Shown here piece after piece: positions 18,422 to 29,972 of a stretch of 64,000 nt of DNA; position 1 is the first letter of the stretch, and every line of letters begins with the position of its first letter. The DNA is from Lacticaseibacillus thailandensis DSM 22698 = JCM 13996 (lineage in GTDB: Bacteria > Bacillota > Bacilli > Lactobacillales > Lactobacillaceae). Both the position numbers and the translations under genes were made by a program. The notes under the pieces were generated by a model, which ran no database searches, was not told the origin of the DNA, and saw only the letters and a program-made list of their open reading frames with translations. The stretch is from positions 62,001-126,000 of the forward strand of contig NZ_BBER01000002.1 of NCBI RefSeq assembly GCF_001312865.1, given 5' to 3'.

Positions 18422-19268
18422 GTGCGGTACATTAAAAAAAATCAATAACAACGTCGCTTTGGCAAAAGATGAATCTGGTACTGAATGGGTGCTACTCGGG
18501 CGTGGAATTGGTTTTGGTAAGAATGCCGGTGATGAAGTGCATACCGATGAGGTTGATCGCCGGTTCAAAGCCGAGGAGGATACCGTGACCCACCAGAATC
18601 CACCCATGATTTTGGCCAACATTGATCCCGCCATATTACAACTAGCATCAAAGGTCAGTCAGGAAGCAGGGGATTTTCTAGGGATCCACTTTAGTAATTA
18701 CAATTACTTGGCGATTGCTGACCACATTGCCTTTGCGCTGGAACGCACGCAGCGGGGTGAGGACTATCCCAATGAGTTTCGGTGGCAGGTGGGGCGTTTG
18801 TACCCCAAGGAGTACGCTGCGGCCAAGCGTGCTCTGGCAACTGTCAAAGCCGAAACGGGTGTGTCGTTACCAAAGTCGGAGTTGACTTTCTTTACCTATC
18901 ACTTTGTGAGCGCGCAGAGTGACGCCACGCTGGTAGAGGACACCGTCGAAATGACGGAGTTGATTAATCGCGTGGTGGAAATTGTGAGTTACTCGTTCCA
19001 AATGCAATTGGATACTTCGTCACTAAATTATTCCCGGTTCGTGACGCATTTACGGTACTTCGTCGTGCGGCAGATCCATGGTGAAAGTGGTGGCGAGGAG
19101 TTAGACCCCACGATTGGGCAGGTGATCCGCATGAAGTATCCCAAGGCCTATGAGGCTGCGGGCAAAATTGCGGCCTATCTGGAACAAGCGCGTGGGTGGC
19201 ACATTAGCAATAATGAAAAATTATATATTACGCTCCATGTATGGCGTTTAACACGCAATAATCATTGA
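18422..19268 (+). CDS. licT: BglG/LicT family transcriptional antiterminator (one frame break)
   Basis: About 281 aa from a GTG start after GAGGAGG. The N-terminal RNA-binding CAT domain reads RYIKKINNNVALAKDESG once the A8 run at 18434-18441 is reduced to seven. Two PRD domains follow (about 65-170 and 175-280), each with paired regulatory His (AIADHIAFALER; LYITLHVWRL in the second). PRD phosphorylation by HPr and EII sets activity in this family. It is preceded and followed by RAT elements, so it controls itself and the PTS operon. Confidence 0.92.
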
Positions 19269-19274
19269 TATTTG

Positions 19275-19366
19275 TGGATTGTCACTGGTTCGACCAGGCA
19301 TTACCCAAATATTGATAGAGCAGGCTGAGGTATTTAGGCTGCACTATCAATATTTGGGTTTTCTTT
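19275..19366 (+). promoter_or_regulatory. Second RAT/terminator unit, between licT and the PTS gene
   Basis: The RAT core at 19275-19304 is almost identical to the first. The overlapping terminator has a perfect 16-bp stem (ACCCAAATATTGATAG at 19303-19318 with its complement at 19344-19359), then T-rich sequence. Confidence 0.92.
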
Positions 19367-19412
19367 TACCCTGGGTCGCGCCAAATGGGTAAGAATGAAT
19401 GGAGGAAACAAT

Positions 19413-21304
19413 ATGGCTGACAATGCGGCAATTGCGGCAGGTGTCATCAAAAATGTTGGCGGTAAGGATAACATCACCAACGCATGGCACTGTGTGACCC
19501 GCTTACGGTTCAACTTAACCGATAAAGATAAAGTCAATATGGATGCCATCAAGGGCATTAAGGGCGTCATGGGCGCGCAATTTTCTGGCGAACAGTTTCA
19601 GGTCATCATCGGGAATACCGTTAGCGACGTTTTCGATGAAGTACAGGCACAACTTGGTGGTACCGGTAGTGGCAGCGAAAGCACTGCAAAAGAAGGCATT
19701 GTATCCAAACTCATGGATGTCATCTCGGGTATCTTCACGCCTATCCTGCCCGCTTTAGCGGGTACTGGATTGATCAAAGGTGTGTTGGCACTGCTGGTCG
19801 CCTTTGGTTGGATGAACACCAAGGGAAGTTGGTACCAAGTACTGTACATGATTTCCGACAGTGTATTCTACTTCTTACCGTTCTTCGTGGCTGTTACGGC
19901 AGCGCGGAAGTTTAAAACTAGCGAGTTCTTTGGGCTTTCCGTGGCGGGTGTTTTGCTCTACCCAACGATGGTCAACGCGTATAACGCGGTTTCCGCGGGT
20001 AGCCACGTGGCCGCCATCAAATTGTTCGGGTTGTTGAACGTGCCGTACGTTAACTACACGTCCTCAGTAATTCCCATCATCTTGGCCATCTGGTTTATGT
20101 CCTACATTCACCGTTGGGTCAAAGGGTGGATGCCCGGTGCCGTGACGATGATGTTTACGCCAATGGTGACGTTAGTGATTACCGTTCCGTTCACTCTGGT
20201 CGTCTTTGGCCCACTGGGTAACTACGTCGGGACGTTCCTATCCGCGATCTTCGTTTGGTTGTTTGCCCACATGAGTGGGGTGGCCGGACTGATTCTGGGT
20301 GCGACCCTGCCAATTATCATCATGACCGGGATGCACTACGCGTTTGTACCAGTGGTCATGAGTAACTTCAAGACTTTAGGTTATGACCGGACCCTGTTAC
20401 CGATCAACTTCATTACTAACATGGCCCAGGCCGGCTCCGTCTTTGCCGTTGCCGTCCGGACGAAGAATGCCGAAACGCGGCAGTTAGGTATTTCTACCGG
20501 TATTTCAGCCCTGCTGGGTATTACCGAACCCGCAATGTATGGGATCAACTTGAAAAAGAAGAAGCCATTTTACGCATCCTTGGCTGCTGGTGGGATTGCC
20601 GGCGCCATCGTCAGCGTACTGGGCGTCAAGGGTTACGTGATGCCTGGTCTGACCGGGTTGACCGCTTTGCCAGCATTCATCAAGCCAACAACATGGCCAA
20701 CCTGTACATTATCATTGGTGGTATTGCTCTTAGTTTTGTTTTGGCCTTTGTCTTTACGCTGATTCTCGGATTTGAAGATGACGTTGAAACAACTAAGCCA
20801 ACGGCTACCAAGCAGCAGAGTGCACTAAGCAAGGTAACGACTGCCGCGGGTGTTTCCATCCTGGCACCAATCAAAGGGGACGTGGAAGCACTTGACCAAG
20901 TCAACGATCCTACCTTTGCTCAGGGCATTATGGGCAAAGGAATGGCCATCATTCCTAGCGATGGTGAAGTTGTTGCTCCAATTGCAGGGACGGTTACCGT
21001 CCTGCCCGATAGCAAGCACGCGATTGGCATTAAGGGTGACGACGGTACCGAGCTGCTTGTTCACATCGGTATCGACACCGTGGAACTCGGCGGCAAATAC
21101 TTTACTACCCATGTGCACGTGGGTGACCACGTGGATGCCGGTGATGCGGTCATCTCGTTTGACCTCGACGCCGTGAAGCAAGCGGGCTACGATCCGACCG
21201 TCATGGTCATCGTCACCAACAGCGGGGACTTTAAGGATGTTCTGCCCATGAACGAAGAGGGCGTCATCTTCCCGCAGGAACAATTGTTAATGGGCATTCG
21301 TTAA
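19413..21304 (+). CDS. bglP: PTS beta-glucoside transporter EIIBCA (one frame break)
   Basis: About 630 aa with domains in the order IIB-IIC-IIA. IIB carries the phosphocysteine at residue 27 (AWHCVTRLRF). IIC (about 100-450) has the glucose-superfamily region GITEPAMYGINLKKKKPF. IIA carries the active His in ELLVHIGIDTVEL. A lost base near 20687 splits the end of IIC from IIA; restoring one G in AAG-GCC rejoins IKANNMANLYIII. ATG 19413 follows GGAGGAAACA. It imports and phosphorylates beta-glucosides for the following GH1 enzyme. Confidence 0.94.
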
Positions 21305-21324
21305 TTTAGGTATTTGAAAGGTAG

Positions 21325-22803
<1,479 letters not shown>

Positions 22804-22957
22804 TTGCCTTCATCACCCCCTGTATCACCAACGTTACCAACAATGAAAACAATTTCACTAACATTGGTCTACACCCTTGCATTCGCTTACAATATGTGTA
22901 AAATATTATTTTGTAAACGTTTTTAAACAGACAAGCGCGTTTTGCTGACGTATCACG

Positions 22958-22993
22958 AGGACCTCCTGTTCACCGGCTGGGGGTCCTTTTTTT
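22958..22993 (+). terminator. Plus-strand terminator in intergenic region
   Basis: AGGACC pairs with GGTCCT, then seven T. It may end the bgl transcript, or a short RNA started near 22900. Confidence 0.65.
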
Positions 22994-23183
22994 GTATACC
23001 AGAACGACTAGGCATAGCCCGGTATTTAATAGTGGTAGCGCCAAGTACTGTGGCCGTCAGGCCCGTTTTGGCCTCGGGGTTGGGGGTGCGTTACGCGGAA
23101 ACTTTTGCGCGATGTAGTTCGGCGCAGAAAACCAGGTGTGGGCGGGGGACGTAGCTCGATGCCACTCCAAACATTTCACCCAC

Positions 23184-23217
23184 AAAAAAACGGGTCCCTA
23201 CTTTCGTCGGCACCCGT
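23184..23217 (-). terminator. Terminator of the EAL-domain gene
   Basis: On the minus strand ACGGGTGCC pairs with GGGACCCGT, then seven T. Confidence 0.75.
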
Positions 23218-23326
23218 TATACGCGTTACTTCGCGTTCCCAGCGTCTCTAGTGTACGCCTATCACTAACCAAAGTCGCCTGGTAACCGCGTATACACGGT
23301 ACGTGGTTGCGCTTAGCAACCCGACC

Positions 23327-24008
23327 CTAGTTGACGTCGATCTGCGTGCCCAACAGCCGTGGCCGCCCCAGCCAGTAACCCTGGACCACGTCACACGGGT
23401 ACTTCGTGGTAACAATATTCATTTCGCTTTGGGTTTCGATGCCCTCGACGGCAAAGGCTTTGTGCTGGCGCTGCACTTCGTTGTACCACGAAGCCAACAA
23501 CGGTTCGATTTCTGGGAAGGTCTTGCACGGCCGGAGATCCTGGCAGGCAAACTTGAATTCGGCAACGGAATCCTCCATACCCGCAATTAGTTGCTCGTTG
23601 TTTTGGCCTACGCCCACGTCGTCAATGCAGACCAGGAGGTTGTTGTCGTGGAATCGCTGGGCGGCCGCCTGAATTTGGTCAAAGTTGACGCCGGGGTCGC
23701 GCCGTTCAGTGAGCTCAGTGAAAAGGTTGATTTTGGTACGTGCCTGAATCCGCGCGACCATTTCCATAAACGCAGGGTCAATAAATTGCTGCTCTTCCAG
23801 GTTAAAGGATAGGAGTCGAATTGATGACGACATGGTGTCGACGATATTGCCAAGCAAATCGCCAATCGTGTCGACGGTAATGGCGTTAAAGTCCTGGGGC
23901 AGCACCCATTCGTTGCCTTGCCGCTTACGGATGAATAATTCATAGCCAATCGGCAAGTTACTTGAACCATCGCCGGCAAACTTGGGTTGGCCAAAAAAAA
24001 CGGTACAT
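23327..24008 (-). CDS. Stand-alone EAL domain protein (c-di-GMP phosphodiesterase-like; one frame break)
   Basis: About 226 aa, a single EAL domain without sensor or GGDEF part. The frame breaks in the 8-base run at 23992-23999; with seven bases it starts MYRFFGQPKFAG after GGAGGAAACGTT. The first motif is YELFIR instead of EAL. Later motifs persist: FNLEEQQF, FTELTER (Glu pair), CIDDVGVG (DDFGxG-like), VEGIET and VQGYWLGRP. Metal ligands look mostly kept, so it might still hydrolyse c-di-GMP or serve as a receptor. A hairpin lies in the 5' leader. Confidence 0.8.
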
Positions 24009-24049
24009 AACGTTTCCTCCCGGTATGCCGCTCATGAAAATAAAAATGG

Positions 24050-24077
24050 CCCGTGCATGGTCTTTCACATGTACGGG
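24050..24077 (-). promoter_or_regulatory. Hairpin in the leader of the EAL-domain gene
   Basis: CCCGTGCATG pairs with CATGTACGGG. On the minus strand it is followed by a short T-rich segment, so it could act as a weak attenuator about 45 bases before the start codon. Confidence 0.45.
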
Positions 24078-24251
24078 TCGTGTGCCAAAAAAAACTGGCC
24101 TGAGCAAGCAAATATATACATTATTGATGTACTAACAACTAATCGTTCAATTAGCTATTTCTCTATAAATCTAGCAGATTTATGCCATTATGACAATATC
24201 AAAGGATAATTATTCACTATTTATTTACATACGGTTTCATCCGCAGTACGA

Positions 24252-24284
24252 CAAACGCACCGCCCGGTCGGGACGATGCGTTTT
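24252..24284 (-). terminator. Terminator of the dipeptidase gene
   Basis: AACGCATCGTCC pairs with GGGCGGTGCGTT on the minus strand, followed by T3. Confidence 0.7.
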
Positions 24285-24302
24285 GATGGTGCTTGTGAAT
24301 TT

Positions 24303-25715
24303 TTAGTCGTGCAAAGTGAATTGTAGCTTCATCCGTGGTGCGGCCAGTTTGAGCATCTGGCCCAGCAACTTAGTGGAGTTCTTCACGTTGATGGCGGCCA
24401 TCTGGTCGTTGACACCAGCAAGATAACTTTGCAGGTCGTCCTGATCCGCAGCGGCGGCATCGGCCTGAATCTCCAGGTGGCGTGCGGCGGCGGTCGTGTT
24501 CTGTTCGTAGAGGTTTTCAAAGTCTTCGAACAGGGTAAAGTCGCTGTCGCCGAAGATTGCCAGCGTGTTTGCTAGCCAGTACATGTTGGCGGGGTCGTAT
24601 TCGCCGGTCGTGTTCTTGTACGGCGCCGGCGTGTCATTGACGTTAGCGTAGAATGGCAGGACGGCGTTAAACGTGTTCGGGCCAAAGGCGAGCCAGTGGA
24701 TACCGGCAATCGCGTCGGGCACATCGTTGCGAATCTGCAAAATGTGCAGCTCTTGGTTCCGGTTGATACCAATTGGCCGGTACAACTTCTTTTCGGCTGG
24801 GGTCCCGGTGGTACCATAAACGTCGTATGGCGTGTTCTGGTAGTGAGAGCTGAGGACGAACTTCACGTCTTCAATGCTGATTTTCCGGTCCGTCCGGCAG
24901 ATGAACGGCAGGTCCTGGTCGATCGGCGTCGTGTCGAATTCGGGGTTGAAGTACTTCTGACCGTACCATGCCCGTGGGTTATTGTAACGCGTGTCCTTGA
25001 TGGTTGCGGAGCCAAAGATATGGCGCAGGTCGTAACCTTCACGGTCTGGGTTGAGGTGGTACTTGTCAATCAGGTCCTGGAGGTCGGCACTGGCCATGTA
25101 GTTTTCGTGGTCATCGAAGTCAAAGTCGTCGATGTTAAAGCGGTTCGGGGCAACCACGTACGCGTCGTCCGGGATCCGGACTGCGGCCCAGTGGTGACCG
25201 GCGATGCTTTCAAACCACCATACTTCGTTATGGTCGGAGAAGCCGATACCGTTAGTTTCGTACGTTCCGTACTTCTCCAGCAGGCTGCCGAGCCGTTCTA
25301 CACCCTCGCGGGCACTGTGGATGTACGGCAGGGTGATGGTCGGCATGTCTTCTTCACCGAGACCTTCTTCTACCAGGGGGTCGACGCCGAGAATGCGGCT
25401 GTTGGTCGTGATCGTTTCGGTGGACGTCATGGCAACGTTCTCGCTGTTGATACCAGCAGCGGCCCAGAGTCCGTGGCCGTCGACGGCTTCAGGAGTGGAC
25501 GTGTAACGCAGGGGGTTGTCAGGCAGGTCAATGTTGAACTTGCTGAGAACCGACTGGTAGTGCCGGGGCTGGTCTTCTGGCTGGACGACCACGAACTTCT
25601 GTGGGTGCAGGGGCTCGTTACCGTCTTCGTTGCGGGCGATGATGGTGGAACCGTCAATTGACGCGTCTTTGCCGACCAGAATCGTGGTGCAAGAACCTTT
25701 GATGCGTTTGGTCAT
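24303..25715 (-). CDS. pepD: C69 family dipeptidase
   Basis: 470 aa, full family length. The N-terminal nucleophile region is SCTTILVGKDASIDGSTIIARNEDGNE with Cys9, the residue that becomes N-terminal after self-processing in Ntn hydrolases. The usual internal segments (HEVWWFESIAGHHWAAVRIPDD-type, RIFG/LRHIFGSATIKDTRYN-type) are present. PepD enzymes split a broad range of dipeptides in the cytoplasm. It diverges from oppA, which imports peptides, so the pair is functionally linked. Confidence 0.93.
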   Translation of the reverse strand: MTKRIKGSCTTILVGKDASIDGSTIIARNEDGNEPLHPQKFVVVQPEDQPRHYQSVLSKFNIDLPDNPLRYTSTPEAVDGHGLWAAAGINSENVAMTSTETITTNSRILGVDPLVEEGLGEEDMPTITLPYIHSAREGVERLGSLLEKYGTYETNGIGFSDHNEVWWFESIAGHHWAAVRIPDDAYVVAPNRFNIDDFDFDDHENYMASADLQDLIDKYHLNPDREGYDLRHIFGSATIKDTRYNNPRAWYGQKYFNPEFDTTPIDQDLPFICRTDRKISIEDVKFVLSSHYQNTPYDVYGTTGTPAEKKLYRPIGINRNQELHILQIRNDVPDAIAGIHWLAFGPNTFNAVLPFYANVNDTPAPYKNTTGEYDPANMYWLANTLAIFGDSDFTLFEDFENLYEQNTTAAARHLEIQADAAAADQDDLQSYLAGVNDQMAAINVKNSTKLLGQMLKLAAPRMKLQFTLHD

Positions 25716-25878
25716 GGGATTACCTCTTTCTATTCATATGATGCCTTAATTGTATAGCTTGTGGTGGGGAAAGGCCAACGGGTACCGCCAATTTTTGTTG
25801 TGATTTGGTGGTCACTTGCACTATAGTTATTAATTGGTTTGTACCACGTACAAATGACATGAGTGGAGGAAACGATTG

Positions 25879-27511
25879 ATGAAGAAAAAAATCAGTATTG
25901 CTGGGTACCATGCTGACGACGTTAGTGGGCATATTGGCGGCCTGTGGTACGGGCAAAACCGCGCAAAAGCAGTCCACAGTCACGTACATGCAGACGGACG
26001 TGTTGCAGACAATGGACCCAGGCCGCGCCACGGACATTATCTCGGCGCAGAGCCTGACGGATGTTTATGCGGGGTTGTTGCGGTGGAACCACAACCGAAT
26101 TGAGCCAGACATGGCGGCCAAGATGCCGACCGTGTCTAAGGACCAGAAGACCTACACGTACACTTTGCGTAAAGGCATCAAGTGGAGCGATGGGCATCCA
26201 GTCACGGCGGGCGACTTTGTGTACGCTTGGCGTCGGGCCGCGAACCCCAAGACTAAGTCGCAGTACGCCTACATCTTTTCTGGGATCAAAAATGCTGACG
26301 CCATCCTGGCGGGGGAGAAAGCCGCCACGACTTTGGGCGTCAGGGCACTTAGTCCGACGAAGCTGCAGGTCAAGCTGGACCGGGTGATGCCGTACTTTAA
26401 CCAAATGATCACCCTGCAGACGTTCATGCCGCTGGAAAAATCGGTGGTGACGAAGGCCGGTAGCAAGTTCGGTACCAGCAATAAGACGCTGACGTTTAAC
26501 GGGCCATACCGGCTGCACAAATGGACTGGTTCCGAGAACACGTGGACGGAGACCAAGAACCCGCGGTACTGGGACGCCCAGCACGTCACCATTAAGCAAA
26601 TCAAGTATCAGGTCGTGAAGGAAAACAATACGGCTTACAACCTGTATAAGGACGGCAAAGTCGACGATATCACGCTGACCGGCAACATGGCCACCCAGGT
26701 CAAGCACAATAAGGGTTATCAAATCGTGAAGCAGCCGGGCACCGAGTACTTGGTCCCGAACCTGAAGCGCGTGCCCGCTTTCCGTAATGAGCAGGTGCGC
26801 CAGGCGCTGTCGATGGCGCTGAACCGGCCAGAATTCATCAAGCAGGTTCTGGGTGACGGCTCAGTGCCTTCGACGACGGTCGTGCCTGAGAGCATGATGT
26901 ATAACGCGCAGGGCCAGGACTTTGCGACCGTGGCTGCAAAGGGCGTGACGAATAACCGCTACGACCTGAAGCGGGCCCGGCAGCTGTTTAAGGCGGGGAT
27001 GCAGGCCAGTGGGCATTCTACCCTGACGTTCACCATTTTGGGTGAGGATACGGACCGGGCCAAGGCGACCTTGGCTTACCTCCAGGCAGCGCTAGAAAAG
27101 CTGTCCCAGGATGGTGCCCAGCTGAAGGTGCAGACCAAGTCGGTGCCGTTTAAGACCCGGCTTGCGCTGGTGCAAGCAGGCAACTTTGACATGGTTGCGG
27201 ATGCTTGGTCAGCGGACTTCCCGGACGCCATCAACTTCTTGGAACAGTTCACGGGTGACGGCAACGATGCGGTCGGCGGTTGGCACGACGCCCGGTACGA
27301 TGCATTACTGCACGCCTCCAAGACCACGGATGCCACCAACGCACAGAAGCGCTGGCAGGACCTGGTTGCAGCCGACCAGATTTTGGCTAAGACGGATGGC
27401 GTCATTCCGCTTTACCAGTCTGGTGCGGTCCACCTACAGAACCCACGGCTGCGGAACGTAAGCGTGAGCCCAAACAGTATGATCTACTGGGAATGGGCGC
27501 GGGTGAAGTAA
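25879..27511 (+). CDS. oppA: Oligopeptide ABC transporter substrate-binding lipoprotein OppA (one frame break at signal peptide)
   Basis: About 544 aa, SBP_bac_5 family. The signal peptide is split by an A7 run at 25885-25891. With six A it reads MKKKSVLLGTMLTTLVGILAAC with an LAAC lipobox. The mature part has the usual LRKGIKWSDGHPVTAGDFVYAWRR segment and ends in YWEWARVK. It is anchored outside the membrane and captures peptides. No opp permease or ATPase genes are adjacent, so it is an orphan receptor that must use a system elsewhere. ATG 25879 follows GTGGAGGAAACG. Confidence 0.93.
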
Positions 27512-27550
27512 GTACTAGCATGATGTAAACAACCATGAGGATGGATAATA

Positions 27551-27607
27551 AAATGCACCGCAACTAACTAGCCGAGAAAGGGCTGGTGGTTGCGGTGCAT
27601 TTTTTTG
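27551..27607. terminator. Bidirectional terminator, copy 1 of a repeated type
   Basis: AAATGCACCGCAAC pairs with GTTGCGGTGCATTT between convergent oppA and rhaD. Nearly the same stem is found at 33601-33650. Confidence 0.88.
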
Positions 27608-27620
27608 ATTTAGGGGGATT

Positions 27621-28507
27621 CTATTCAGCCATCATGGTTGCTAAATCGTCACCATGCATGAATTCTGGCGTTGGTGTGAGATCGAAGCGCTTTGCAAGTT
27701 GTGCCAAGTTCTCATCGGTAATTTCATCGCGGATACGTCCACCCTGCGCGCGGATTGTAGTGAAGATGTTGGCCGCCTTTTCCACGGTTTCAATCAAACC
27801 AAATTCCTCATCAATTGAATCGCCAGAAGCAAAGATGCCGTGGTGTGGCCAGAGGACTAGACGGTACTTGGCCATTTTTTTTCGCGGTAGCCGCACCGAT
27901 TTCATTAGTACCTGGAGTCATGTATGGCAGGACGCCAATACCTTCGGGGAATACAACGATCGACTCAGCCTGCATTTTCCAAAGAATACGGCTGATAGTT
28001 TTTTTCATCGAGTGGCATCGTGAAGGAAAGAGCAATTAAATTAGTTGGGTGGCAGTGCATGACCACGCGTTGCTTATTGTCGACCTTGAGACGTTCAATA
28101 TGCGTCATCAAGTGAGCCGGAAATTCACTTGTTGGCAAACCACCATCACAGAACCCCCAGAGTAGGTCCACACTATGACCGTCAGGCGTAATACGTACCA
28201 GACCTGTATCGCGCTGTGGGTAGTCAATAATGTTCTTGAAGTAACGGCCAGTCCCCGTGACTAGAAAGTAAGTGCCAGCCAATGGGGAGGCATCAAAATC
28301 AATCGGGATGTTGCGCAATACTTTGTGCACGTCACCGTACGGTTTGACTTCATCCTCCGTCAACCGGTAACTGACGTTACCACCGTTACGCTCATCCCAG
28401 CCGTGCCGATACAGTAGCTGCGTAATTTTGGCCATCTGTTTCACGTAAGGAGACTCTACGAAACTTTGACTGTATTCTGGGTTAAGAAATTGTTGCTTTT
28501 CATCCAT
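27621..28507 (-). CDS. rhaD: Rhamnulose-1-phosphate aldolase family protein (two frame breaks)
   Basis: About 295 aa after correcting two runs, A7 at 28000-28006 and A8 at 27875-27882 (both one base too long). Features: NGGNVSYRL near residue 45, MHCHPTNL with the two zinc His, and [11 protein letters not shown] with the third. These match RhaD class II aldolases, which cleave a ketose-1-phosphate to DHAP and L-lactaldehyde. No rhamnose isomerase or kinase is nearby; instead a galactitol-type PTS follows downstream on the same strand. The true substrate may be another ketose-1-phosphate. ATG 28507 follows GAGGAGGAAAAC. Confidence 0.88.
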
Positions 28508-28927
28508 AATGTTTTCCTCCTCGTGTGATTCAAAAAAATTCATAGGATTTGGTGAACTTTTTGGTTCACTTTCAACATCTATGATAAAGCAAGTCTGGAC
28601 CGATGTAACCGCCTTCAATAACGTTGAAAATAGTTCATCCTGATGTGAACTATTCCTTGAGATTGTTCATAATACGGGCTTTCTTTGCGACTTATTACTA
28701 CAAATCATTTATTGTGCTGATGATGCGGCGGTCAACACATTACTTGACGTTTTATGAATGCCTATATGAATTATTTTGAATTGAATTGAATGAAATTTTG
28801 AGTGCAAAATGGTGTTTTGCCAACAGTCATTGAATGCGCTTACTTGCCCGTATATCACGGTATAATGGCCTTGAAAGCTGATAAAGATAACTCAAATCAG
28901 TGGACATAACGAAAGGAAGCCAACATT
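28508..28927. other. Divergent control region between the two aldolase genes
   Basis: 420 bases without a gene. Dyads: GTGAAC..GTTCAC at 28552-28569; AATAGTTCA-8-TGAACTATT at 28629-28654 (perfect arms). A cre-like TGAATGCGCTTACT at 28831-28844 and a -10 TATAAT at 28861-28866 precede the plus-strand aldolase. The GTTCA/TGAAC core also occurs as GGTTCA before the DeoR gene, so these are candidate DeoR-family operators. Confidence 0.6.
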
Positions 28928-29707
28928 ATGGAAATGATGTTTGAAACAGAACGCCGTGATCTTGCGCACACTGTACGTAAGATGTTCGACCGCCAGGATA
29001 CTAACGTAGCCGGTGGTAATATGTCGATTAAGGTGTTTGATGAACAAAAGCATCCGTATATACTGATCACCCCAACGTTTATGTCGGAAACTTATTATGC
29101 GGAACTACATCCAGCACAGATTTTGGTGGTTGATGCAGATACTGGTGAAAAGATTGATGGCGTTGGGGACCTTACTCGTGAGATTAATATGCACGAGCAA
29201 GCCTACCAAGCGCATCCCGGTATTCGTTGCGTTTACCATTCACACGCGCGGGAATCAATGTTCTGGGCCACTATTGGTAAGGACATGCCTAACGTTACCG
29301 AAGCAACTCGGGAACTGGGTCGTATCCGTTGCCTGCCATACGCGCCGGCTTGCAGCATGGAGCTTGCAAAAACGGTTCATGATGCACTGGTCACTATGGG
29401 AGACAAAGCTATGGAGAATGTCTTCTTGCTCAACAGCCATGGTATCCTCATCACTGCCGCTGAATTGCACATTGCGGCCCGCATTTTGGAGACCCTGGAG
29501 TGGAATGCACGCATTGCCTATCAGCAGTCAATCTTCATTAAGTTAGGACTACTGGATGATTATCAGTCCTGTGGGAAGAACTACCGCGAAGCATGTTCAG
29601 CGATTCCGCCAATCGCAGTCCCTGGAACTCCGGTTGAATCAACTCGTGTGCCGTTTCCTGAACACCTGACACGTCCAGCTGCAGAGATGCAGAAGGGCGA
29701 AAGCTAA
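28928..29707 (+). CDS. Class II aldolase/adducin family protein
   Basis: 259 aa. NVAGGNMSIKV (substrate loop), the zinc-binding pair in VYHSHARE and the third His in LLNSHGILI define the fold shared by fuculose-phosphate aldolase and ribulose-phosphate 4-epimerase. It is longer than FucA at the C-terminus (a ~40-residue tail with IPPIAVPGTP). It may handle the same sugar as the divergent RhaD-like gene, or a stereoisomer, or be an epimerase. It starts at ATG 28928 after GAAAGGAAGCC. Confidence 0.85.
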   Translation: MEMMFETERRDLAHTVRKMFDRQDTNVAGGNMSIKVFDEQKHPYILITPTFMSETYYAELHPAQILVVDADTGEKIDGVGDLTREINMHEQAYQAHPGIRCVYHSHARESMFWATIGKDMPNVTEATRELGRIRCLPYAPACSMELAKTVHDALVTMGDKAMENVFLLNSHGILITAAELHIAARILETLEWNARIAYQQSIFIKLGLLDDYQSCGKNYREACSAIPPIAVPGTPVESTRVPFPEHLTRPAAEMQKGES

Positions 29708-29722
29708 TAGTACGAATAAAGA

Positions 29723-29777
29723 AACAGAGGTTGGTTGCAGCTTTCCTTGAAGGCTGCGATCAACCTCTGTTTTTGTT
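29723..29777 (+). terminator. Terminator of the class II aldolase gene
   Basis: AACAGAGGTTG...CAACCTCTGTT stem, then T5. Confidence 0.88.
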
Positions 29778-29919
29778 TCCCCAGTGCGTTTCAGCTAAGG
29801 GTAATACGATGCCATCCGTTAAAGTTAAACGCAATCATATGTGCTGAGGTGAAAGGACAATGAAGCACTTGAGAGGACGGCCTTGTGTGGCTGAAGTTAG
29901 CAACGCTGCGTGGACACTA

Positions 29920-29952
29920 AAGCACCCACCGCCATTATGACGGTGGGTACTC
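29920..29952 (-). terminator. Terminator of the galactitol-type PTS operon
   Basis: On the minus strand ACCCACCGTC pairs with GGCGGTGGGT, 20 bases past the last gene. Confidence 0.7.
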
Positions 29953-29972
29953 AATGCTAATGCTAATTTTTG

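Larger units (their letters stand above)
22804..23326. other. Intergenic region with cre-like site and two terminators
   Basis: No gene supported in 523 bases. A cre-like TGTAAACGTTTTTA lies at 22912-22925, a plus-strand hairpin with T7 (AGGACC..GGTCCT) at 22958-22993 with no gene after it, and the EAL-gene terminator at 23184-23217. The middle part (23000-23180) is GC-rich without recognisable structure. Confidence 0.6.

Noticed and set aside
23000-23180. Possible structured RNA in the GC-rich part between bglA and the EAL gene
   Set aside because: No consistent long stem or known riboswitch core could be drawn by hand; only the flanking terminators are convincing.
24696-25661. 321-codon open frame opposite the dipeptidase gene
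   Set aside because: No ribosome site, Val-rich composition typical of an antisense shadow; pepD on the other strand has full catalytic motifs.
25922-26722. 266-codon open frame opposite oppA
   Set aside because: Antisense to a well-supported substrate-binding protein and without any recognisable motif.
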